This document shows positions 56,590-64,000 of a stretch of DNA of 64,000 nucleotides, piece after piece; positions within the stretch are counted from its first letter, which is position 1, and the number at the start of each line of letters is the position of its first letter. The stretch covers positions 215,067,000-215,130,999 of the forward strand of contig OY986439.1 in assembly GCA_963920525.1 (NCBI GenBank). Direction: 5' to 3'. Made by a program: the position numbers and the translations under genes. Source of the stretch: Dichetophora obliterata. Lineage: Eukaryota; Arthropoda; Insecta; Diptera; Sciomyzidae. The notes under the pieces are model-generated. The model was not told where the DNA came from and searched no databases. It saw nothing but the letters and a program-made list of their open reading frames with translations.

Positions 56590-57160
56590 ACGAACTACAG
56601 CTCACCTAAATCAATAATTTTCTTTGTGATACCGCTGCACAGTACGAGTGGAACCACATTTTGCTTTTGGTTAAGCTTACAAGACGTTTGACACTTGTCC
56701 TTGACAAGTCGTCAAGCTCGGAAAAGAAGAACGACCTCAGATATTTATGTCTTATTCTAGCAAGCGAGGGCCAGAAACATGAAGGTGGAAGATGGTTTCT
56801 TCCTCCTCCTCGTCCCCGCAGCTTCTGCATAAGTCATTTGCGATGACTCCCAGTCTGGAGGCATGCCTGCCAATTAAGTCGTTTCCTGTGGTAACGGCCA
56901 CTAGCGTGGCTACCTCTAGTCTTCCCAACCAGAGAAGGGCTCTCGCGGTCTTAAGGTCTAGAGTCGGCCAGATAAGCCTTGTTGTTCTGCATATAGAGAG
57001 TTCAGCCCATCTTGTGTTGGCTTTAGATATAGTGTACTCCTTGAGCAGCAGTTTTACAAATGCTATTGGGATGCTCGGTGAGCTCCGAATCATTGAAGTC
57101 ACCGATGTACCGTTTCTAGCAAGCTCGTCTGATTTTTCATTTTCACTTATGCCTTAATGC
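56590..57160 (-). pseudogene. RNase H-type LINE, ORF2 C-terminal fragment
   Basis: Minus strand from 57102: MTSMIRSSPSIPIAFVKLLL, RWAELSICRTTRLIWPTLD and ALLWLGRLEVATLVAVTTGN, then DLIGRHASRLGV and NDLCRSCGDEEEEETIFHLH near 56830-56775. This is the RNase H tail and Cys/His knuckle also seen at 11.9-12.1 kb. The 3' segment continues to about 56600 (LRYLF, ELDDLSRTSVKRL). No RT is present; it is a truncated copy of the same general family as 11880-13710. Confidence 0.8.
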
Positions 57161-57489
57161 CCTAATGCTTTTCAACGATACTTATATTCTGTCAAAATAA
57201 AATCCAGAAATCGATAAATAAAATACAAAAAATACATAAGGCTATGTTAACGAATATTTCAATAATCAAAACATTTCTTAATGCGTTTTGGAACGCATTT
57301 TCTAGAACCAACTTCCGTTCCCGTAGCGAATTCTCTTTTAAGTATATTTGTTTTTATTTTATTTCATTTGACTGAAAACAGTTGCATCGAAGTCGTAATT
57401 TGAGTTTTGAAAAGAGAATAAAGTATCAAAATATCAGGTCAATACTGTGGTTGTTCGATAACATTTGATGAGTTTTTGGCTAGAAATTT
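57161..57489 (+). other. Short non-coding spacer
   Basis: A+T-rich; no gene or element recognised. Confidence 0.4.
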
Positions 57490-57760
57490 GTTAACACTGA
57501 TAATATTATTTATTTACCGTCTGAGCATCCAACAAGAATTCCGAGTGCACAACACCGCGATAATCAAAGCAAGCAGTCAATATTGCCTTGACTTTTGATC
57601 GACTTTGTCGTGGTTTTTTTGGTTTCGGCTCCGAAGTAAAAAGACGCCATTCCGAAGCGCATGTGGAATTACCAGTTATAATGCGTTTTAAAAATATGGA
57701 GTCGGAATAGGCTCGTTTTAGCATTTTCAGCGACCTTGACTCGATTGAGTTTTGTAAAAA
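57490..57760 (-). pseudogene. mariner transposase central fragment
   Basis: Minus strand from 57724: SIFLKRIITGNSTCASEWRL (first catalytic Asp of TGDE lost), then FTSEPKPKKPRQSRSKVKAI and LTACFDYRGVVHSEFLLDAQ TVNK. This is the mid-region of a mariner transposase. It is cut abruptly near 57490. The text on the other strand at 57804-57870 (QSFEIVQIYK, TESLAAIFRKLQ) resembles the N-terminus of another mariner-type transposase in the opposite direction, so the region is rearranged. Confidence 0.75.
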
Positions 57761-58499
57761 AAATTTTGGTCTTTCGAAGCTAGTCGAGCGTTAACGCGTT
57801 TCATGGTCAAACAATCGTTTGAAATAGTACAAATTTATAAGTGAGACACAGAAAGTTTAGCGGCTATCTTTCGCAAACTACAATGATGATTTTGAGTAAC
57901 CATTTCTTTTACTTTAAAGATGTTATCAACAGTTGAAGACGTTGATAGCCGATGGCAGAGCGAGACAAATCTTCCCTCACATCCAGACCGCTTTTGAATG
58001 CACTGTACAACTCACATGCACGTGTTTTTAATAAAGTCGATTCACCGTCAGATTTCTGTAACACTTTCAGCGATTTGTCACATAAAATTTTATTTGCAAT
58101 GCAAAATTTAGGACAAATTATCTATTTAAATATATATTAAACAAAGTGGCAAAAGCGTATATTTCCCTCTGCTGCCCATAATTGTTTTCAACCAATTTAG
58201 TTGATTTGTGTTATTTTATATTTTTAAAATTTTTTTTTTAAATAAGCCAAACCTAAAATTTAGCAAACATTCAATAGCATTAAAAAAAAAGAAAGAGAAA
58301 TTAAATTAAATTACGCTCTCGCTTATGTTTATGCTCAGCTAACTCAGAAAATGCAAGCTCACGTAAAAAAAGTGTTTCTCTGTAAAAGCTATACACTGAG
58401 CTTTCTGTAAAGAAAGCGGTTTGTTGTGCACAAATTGCAAAAATTTTGCAATAGAAATTTACTTAACAACTAAAACCGAATAACTTGACACATATGAAA
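57761..58499 (+). other. Non-coding stretch with possible transposase N-terminal scrap
   Basis: 57804-57870 reads MVKQSFEIVQIYK and DTESLAAIFRKLQ on the plus strand, weakly like a mariner-type N-terminus. The remainder is A+T-rich. The frame 57952-58140 has no motif. Confidence 0.35.
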
Positions 58500-58789
58500 G
58501 CTAGGATCTTGAAATAGGAAAGCCTTAATATTGGAAAGAACGATGAATTTTATAGAAACTTATCATCACAAAAATATGAGCGAGATTAAAAAAGAGAACT
58601 TGGCACCACCCATACATCTCCAAAACCAAAAACTCGATTACTCCGAAACTAACCGTCCGATTGAGTTCAGACTTTCGAAAAATTTTTAACTCGGTGTTCT
58701 TCTTATTTTTTAATACAGACACGCAACATTAGCTGCAAATTTATAAATATATAGGTTAGGCGTAGCAAAGCAAGCCGAGAAACAGCTAG
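58500..58789 (+). mobile_element. Helitron 3' end fragment
   Basis: Ends GCAAGCCGAGAAACAGCTAG|T at 58789, sharing CAGCTAG|T with the other two Helitrons. Just upstream, 'ccgaaactaaccgtccgatt-gagttcag' has the style of their subterminal text. The 5' end was not found, so the left border is approximate. Confidence 0.5.
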
Positions 58790-60695
58790 TTTGTTAATAT
58801 TTTTATTCAGCGTGTAAAAATCGCTAAACACACTTGAGCTGAGCTGACAACATCGAGCAGTGGAAGCAAACTAAGCAACAGATCGCTCCCGTTAGTTAAG
58901 AAGACAGTTGTGCCATTTTAGCCACAAGTTGAGTTTTGACCATCCCTTTTAGCGAACTTTTTAAATTATCAATTCCCTGTACTTTTTTTGACTGAATGTA
59001 TAGTAGTTTTTAAAATCAAGCATGAAATGTTTAAGTTATAGAAACTGATGTAGCTGCGTTTCATGCATATAGCACTATAAACACACAAAATCTGGAGCTT
59101 CTAGCATGACCTTAGCCAAGGTTATGATACACAAATAAAATACATTTTTATATACTTAACTTATATGGCGATTGAATATTTTGAAGAAATATATCTGGAA
59201 ACTTTGAGATTTGAGCTGTTATTCCTTATCGACACAGATATAATGCATGATTTTATATTTGAAAATGCAATCAGTAATAAAAAAGATATGAAGTAAGTGT
59301 ACTCACCTAACAAAAAATTTATTTTTGTCCCCAAATTGAGATGGTTTGGGGTTCAATACGAGAATCCAAGTATGCAGTTACAAATCCTCTAAAATATCTA
59401 TGAGATGTCTTGTCTCGACACTCACTAGGTTATTTTCACTGTTACACTGTGTTTTTTTTTTTCTGAAAAGCATAAAAAATAACAGCATGTTCTTTTTTTA
59501 AGTTGTTTTTATATTTACGGAAAAAATTGATGTATTATTGTAAATGTTAATAAAATTCTTTAAAAAATGGGTAAAACTTGGTTATTTATATGTTTAAAAA
59601 ATATATATTTTTTATTATATTTTTTATTTTCATTAAATTTTAAAATATTTTTAATTCAGTTTTGTGAAATTTGTTAGTTAAAATTTTAAACATGTGGCAA
59701 CTTTAACTTTTCTTTAGGTTGTTGCTTCAAAAATATTTTATTTATCTAATTTTTATTATCAACATTTTCGCACCGCGAGCTCGTCACAACGTACTCGTAT
59801 AAGCTTCGTTATTTTTTTAAACAAATTTTCTCTCAGCGTTCAAAGTACACATAAAAACCCTCTTCTTTTAGCATAATTGTGTTGTTTAAAAAGAGGCGAC
59901 AAGAGCGATACGGTTTTAATTTTTGCAACAACACCAGTTTTCTACACACATATTTTTTTTGTAGTAGTTTTAGCAAAAGTGTGCCAGGATGTTGCGGTCG
60001 TTGTGAGGGTGGTGCGTCGCTTTTGTGTTATTGTTGTTGTCGTTGGTTTTGTTGCTGTTGTTAAAAGTCGCATTGTGCCCACTGGTTGGGTGAGTGAATG
60101 CCTGTGTTAAATTGACCATCAACAAATTGTCAATAGGTGGCAACACAGAGTTCAGTGCACAGCAACAAGATTACTTATTGTACGTTATGTTTAGGCAAAA
60201 AAAAAACGAAGTTTTTAAGTGAAAGAAGATGTGCGAAAAAATGTGCAAAGAAATATGCGAAGACATAGAAAGTCAAATTTATTTTGACTGTTTGTGACTA
60301 ACGAAATTGATAAAATTCTATAAATTTTTAAGGATATTTGATTTTTTTTTACATATTATAATAACTGTATTTCGCTTACTTTCATAATGAATCATTGAAA
60401 AATTTAGAAGATAACGCCAACCACGATTTTGACAACAGCAAGAGTTTTTTCAACTTTGAGGATCTATACTACTCTTTTTGTGTTGTTGTTGTTATTATTA
60501 CTAAAGCGACACTTAAATGTGGCAAAAAAAGACACATATATTGCTCCTTGTCTAATTTGTCTTTATTTTTTTTTCTCCATTTACCTTAGCTAGCGCTTAA
60601 AAGTAGTGTCAAAAATAGAGCGCGCGCAGAAAACTTTATTATTTGATACTTGAAAACAAAAAAAAACAGAGAAAGAACAAAAATTAACTGCCAGC
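58790..60695 (+). other. Non-coding stretch upstream of candidate alternative promoter
   Basis: No gene. It contains TTG/GTTGTT patches at 60000-60065 and 60478-60492, and a TTCAGTG initiator-like word at 60151. Frames 59877-60110 and 59879-60064 overlap in different phases over GTTGTT repeats and are not convincing. Confidence 0.45.
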
Positions 60696-60702
60696 TATAA
60701 AA
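60696..60702 (+). promoter_or_regulatory. TATA box of candidate alternative promoter
   Basis: TATAAAA within cagcTATAAAAcgcagagag, a consensus TATA box with a GC-richer flank. A start would be expected about 30 bp on, near 60726 (gctgtgac). It is followed by leader-like A-rich DNA with CAACAACAG and by the candidate coding exon at 61344. Confidence 0.4.
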
Positions 60703-60725
60703 CGCAGAGAGCTCAAAGCTGTGAC

Positions 60726-61343
60726 AAAATTTTGAGTTGAAAAAGAAAAGTGCGAGAGCGTGAGCGTCGTCATGTTTGAGAAAAATTACTAAATTGAATT
60801 AAAACAAAGAATTTTGTGCAATTCATTGATAAGACGAAAGTTTATGCATTCAATTTGAGATTACTCTTTTCGAAAATAAACAGTTAAATTATTTGAAAAT
60901 CATAAAGACCCATACACTTTTTGAAACTCTTACAAAAAAAGTGCTAGTAGTGGGTGCTCTTGTTTTGTAATATTTTTTAACTATAAAAACATAGATAGTT
61001 TAAATAATAACACGTTTAAAAAAACAAAATAATAACTACATCAATCAAAAACAACAACAGCTGTAACAATAACAACAGTAATTCTCAATAACTTTAAAAA
61101 CTATTGTGAATTCCACCAACATCAAAAGCCACAAAAACAATACCAGTAATATTTAATTATTTCCCTGCCCTTAATTGTTTACACTAAAAAGTGTTTATTT
61201 ATACAATATTTATACCTATATTTTCAAAAACATTTTTTTTTCGTGCAAAGTGCGAAACTTTATGTCAAACAATTAAATAATATAATAGAAAAACATTTCT
61301 TAAAACAACATTTTACATTTACAATCTTACAAAACAATAATAA
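60726..61343 (+). other. Candidate 5' UTR of alternative first exon
   Basis: About 620 nt of leader-like sequence (aacaacaacagctgtaacaa, aataacaacag, ccacaaaaacaatacc) between the TATA box and the ATG at 61344. Short upstream ATGs occur, for example at 60772 (six codons) and 61262 (four codons). Borders are inferred. Confidence 0.35.
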
Positions 61344-61372
61344 ATGGCCACAAATATGCCGCGATATCCACG
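61344..61372 (+). CDS. Candidate alternative first coding exon (9 codons, partial)
   Basis: ATG in taaATGG context reads MATNMPRYP plus two bases (CG), then a strong donor CACG|GTGAGTTG at 61373. It ends in the same phase as the exon at 15020-15132 (two bases into a codon). Those last two bases, CG here and AG there, would both give Arg if the common downstream exon began with A or G. A TATA box and leader-like DNA lie upstream. The peptide is too short to recognise. An unrelated frame (61243-61557) overlaps in another phase. Support is contextual only. Confidence 0.4.
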
Positions 61373-62340
61373 GTGAGTTGAACAGTTTTTATGTTATGAG
61401 AAAAAAAAACCTCTTTACTAAGCCAATACAAATAAATAACAGAAGTAATATACTAAAGCAGAGTGACTCACACGTGTTACCGGGTTACAATTGCCGCCTT
61501 GCTTGTTTCAACTTGTTAACTACTCGACACGAAAATCTGTCAATAAATCTGTGGTAACAAGGAACAACGACTAAGCTCCAAGTATCGTAAAAAACGATAT
61601 TTTAACTGCACAAACTACGACCCATTTTTTTTAAATATATGAACCGTTACAAACAAAATATGTGCAGACATATGTATGTGATGATCAATTCTGGGCAAAA
61701 AATGGATATCTGCATACTTCCAAAAACTGGCAATAAAGTAAATTCCATATCGCTTTTTTACGATATTTTGAGTTTAGTCATTATTCCTTGTGACCACAGA
61801 AATGTGCATAAAATCATCTCATCAGATTAATATCATTTTTTCCTGAGGCTATCCTTACTATAAGAATCCCCAACTAGCACACCAACTTCGGTTCGATGTT
61901 TAGAGAGCTTTCAATAGGAGGTAAGCGAAACCATTGGCGACAACCGAGGCTTACCGCAACTAAATTTGATATAAGAGCTGTTGTCAAGTCATTCTCCACC
62001 AACGCATGATCCTTGCTAAGGCTAGAGAATTAAAATTTTCGTCAGCCGAAGCTTTCATTGGTCTTCTGTAGAGCCTGCGATCAGAATTCTTCTGCTTTAT
62101 AGAAGCTTTGCTCAAATTCTCTATTATGCTTCTTATGCTAAAAAACTCATTAGCGGAACTTATATAGAAAGCTTTGAAAAAGCTTCATTAACCCATCTTT
62201 GACCACTGCTCGTTTCATCGAACACTAATTTTGCATATTTTTAATAATTTTTAGTCCATTATGTTAAATGATGCTGGAAATATATTTGGTTGCATAAATA
62301 ACTTTGGTATTTTAGCTATTCGAAAACAACTTTTAAATCC
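61373..62340 (+). other. Putative intron, non-coding
   Basis: Follows the donor at 61373. No gene. 62035-62200 has repeated 'gaagcttt/aaagcttc' words similar in style to 37.9-38.05 kb. Frame 61639-61830 has no motif. Confidence 0.45.
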
Positions 62341-62343
62341 CCC

Positions 62344-62380
62344 CCCACAGCTGCTATTCGTTGCGGGGGTGGATTCAAAA
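62344..62380. repeat. Short C-run/G-run inverted repeat
   Basis: aatccccccccac pairs with gcgggggtggatt across a short loop (agctgctattcgtt). Possibly the ends of a very small element or its relic. Confidence 0.5.
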
Positions 62381-62647
62381 ACGCCTTCCTGACGGAAGTT
62401 TCTTGTAAATTATGTTAAAAATATAGAATTAGAAAAAAACTAATTCTGTTGCACGTTGCACGGTGCAAGAATAGGAAATATACAATACACTGTAAACGAC
62501 GATGCTATGAAGACTAGTTTATGAACTGCAACACTGTGTTTGTAATGAGAGAGAAGAGAATGAGACAGCAGCCAAACAGTAGGTGAAATGAGCGTGAATT
62601 GCAGCTAATTATAGAGTTCTTTGAGCTGTTGATTTTACTATGCTACG

Positions 62648-62915
62648 CTTGTACACAAGCGCGTCGGAAGCGAATTTCATCTGGGGGGGCAGTACAAATG
62701 GTGGTGCAAAAAAAGTTCACCAAAATTTCTTCACATGAAACATGAAGAAGAGAGAAAGAAGAGGAAAATATATAATACAAAAATATTATCGTTGTAAAAA
62801 AACTGATATTTTGAATAACTTTTCCTTTTAAATTGTTTATCTTGCTAAAAAAGTGCGGGGGCAACGGCCCCCCTTGCCCCCCGCTTCCGACGCCAATGCT
62901 TGTACAATAGGGCGC
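62648..62915. mobile_element. Inverted-repeat element with GCGTCGGAAGCG ends
   Basis: CTTGTACACAAGCGCGTCGGAAGCG (first 20: cttgtacacaagcgcgtcgg) at 62648 is mirrored by CCGCTTCCGACGCCAATGCTTGTACAA ending about 62908, with the G-run ctgggggggc matched by gccccccttgccccccgc. The interior (frame 62643-62864 minus) shows no transposase motif. Class unknown. Confidence 0.65.
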
Positions 62916-63706
62916 TCTCGATCCATTGGATATTTAAGCATAGGATTGTTGCAATCCGTGCTCTCATGCAATTATGCTAGACATAGAGAATACCCCTAAT
63001 GTCTATAAAAATAAAAAGCTTCGTCTATCAACACCTGCCTCTCATGCACAAGTATCAAATTTAGTGTTCGTTTCATCGAACACTGGCTCTCAGCTTTTAT
63101 ACTAAACTTTTGTGCGCTCTCTGCGGGTGACAATGAGCTGTATATTTTCCCGCGAAATTAACAGCGTCTTTAATTAATGGCGTTTTCTTTTCTCGCGATA
63201 ATGTTGAATTTATTCTGCCCTGCGCCAGGGCTGTCAAATTTTAGTGTTCTTTTCTCAGAATATTCATAGGGTTGCGTGTTCTTTTCTCAAAATGTTGCAC
63301 TCTGATCCGGCAAAAGTGCGACATTTTCTACCCTTGTGAAATCGTAAAGGCGGAATGCAACATTATCACGAGAAAAGAAAACTCTATAACAGTGAGCGTT
63401 GCCCAGCGGATTTTTATGTATCGTTTGTAATTTATAAATAAAGATTTTGACATAATGTATGTAAATTGCATAATTTTATAATTTAGCTGATTCGTGACAG
63501 GGTTGCATTTTTCTTGTTCTTTTTTGATATGAAAAATGCAACATTTTCGCAGGGAGTATGGCAATATTTTCGTAATGTTGTCATATAATGAGGTGGCATT
63601 TTGATCGAGAAAAAAAAAGCCATTAGTTTCTGGTTCGATAAAAAATCGACGTGTTGTGCATTTGACAATTTTTTAGGTTTTTGGTAAAGAAGAGGAAGGA
63701 ATTGAT
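62916..63706 (+). other. Non-coding stretch
   Basis: No gene recognised. Frames 63328-63564 and 63483-63722 on the minus strand lack motifs. The phrases 'cgcgaaattaac', 'tctcgcgataatg' and 'atcacgagaaaag' recur but were not resolved into an element. Confidence 0.4.
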
Positions 63707-63842
63707 TTCTCTTACTATACATATAGCGTCGGTTTAATTTGACTAGACTTTAATCTCTTACTATACATATAGCGTGCATACATATTGTGTTTCTGAGGGC
63801 CAGTTTTTCAGTATGAGTTTAAAGTCTAGTCAAATTAAACCG
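63707..63842. repeat. Nested inverted and direct repeats
   Basis: CGGTTTAATTTGACTAGACT-TTAA at 63730-63753 has an exact reverse complement at 63819-63842 (65-base loop). The 21-bp block tctcttactatacatatagcg-t occurs directly at about 63707 and 63752, bracketing the left arm. The right part contains gggccagtttttcagt, which resembles ends of some MITEs. Confidence 0.7.
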
Positions 63843-63846
63843 AGCT

Positions 63847-63988
63847 TAACTCACCAAAATTGAACGTTTAAACTCGGTTTAGGCAAAAAAGGAACACATC
63901 CGAATATGATAATTTAAGTCAATTTAACTTCAACGAATGCTAAAATATCTATTTAAACCGAGTTTAAACGTTCAATTTTGGTGAGTTA
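63847..63988. mobile_element. MITE with 35-bp perfect inverted ends, 142 bp
   Basis: TAACTCACCAAAATTGAACG-TTTAAACTCGGTTTA (63847-63881) is the exact reverse complement of 63954-63988. The 72-bp centre has no frame. The perfect ends indicate a young insertion or a maintained structure. It may be the core of a larger unit that includes the repeats at 63707-63842 and runs past the window. Confidence 0.8.
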
Positions 63989-64000
63989 TGAGGTGACCAT

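Noticed and set aside
61243..61557. 104-codon plus frame
   Set aside because: It overlaps the candidate exon 61344-61372 in another phase and lacks motifs or splice support.

Overview
The window looks like non-coding, repeat-loaded DNA of a higher fly (Diptera, Brachycera). Grounds: strong A+T richness, leaders rich in CAA/CAACAAC, a CAAAAATGG-type start context, fly-like initiator and TATA motifs, very long introns, and a transposon set (mariner, Tc1-like, hAT, Helitron, RNase H LINEs, tRNA-derived SINEs) typical of dipterans with expanded genomes. Species was not identified. There is no sign of bacterial organisation.

The only host coding sequence I can support is short. A first coding exon lies on the plus strand at 15020-15132 (37 codons plus 2 nt, good donor), behind a polypyrimidine acceptor at 14711. 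A leader-like, A-rich block at about 3403-4237 is a plausible upstream 5' UTR exon. A second possible first exon (61344-61372, 9 codons plus 2 nt, good donor) follows a TATA box at 60696. Both end in the same codon phase, with AG and CG as their last two bases, so both could splice to the same downstream exon beyond the window. Another leader-like block is at 48.9-50.0 kb. The simplest reading is the 5' part of one large plus-strand gene with alternative promoters and an intron of more than 48 kb. The gene is not recognised.

Layout. 0-2.7 kb: A+T-rich spacer with small repeats. 2.7-15.1 kb: putative promoter and leader, a CRE pair, a complete hAT element (9264-10534), MITEs, foldbacks and a LINE split by a palindrome, then the coding exon. 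16.0-22.2 kb: CR1-like LINE, a Helitron (17631-19866), a MITE and an RTE-like LINE. 24.9-30.5 kb: a nest of mariner, LINE, SINE and Tc1-like remnants, one holding two MITEs with TAA and TA target duplications. 32.76-35.27 kb: 2.5 kb of perfect (TTTTA)n. 35.4-45.2 kb: hAT remnant, hairpins, and an RTE-like LINE split by a 1.55 kb palindrome. 46.6-51.9 kb: GC-rich LTR-like block, leader-like block, LINE and SINE. 52.0-54.1 kb: Helitrons, one carrying eight copies of a roughly 140 bp tandem unit. 56.6-58.8 kb: LINE, mariner and Helitron fragments. 60.7-61.4 kb: alternative promoter and exon. 62.3-64.0 kb: inverted-repeat elements.

No repeat-encoded gene appears intact. The notable features are the many long palindromes within what is probably transcribed intron, a Helitron-borne satellite-like array, and the giant pentanucleotide tract.
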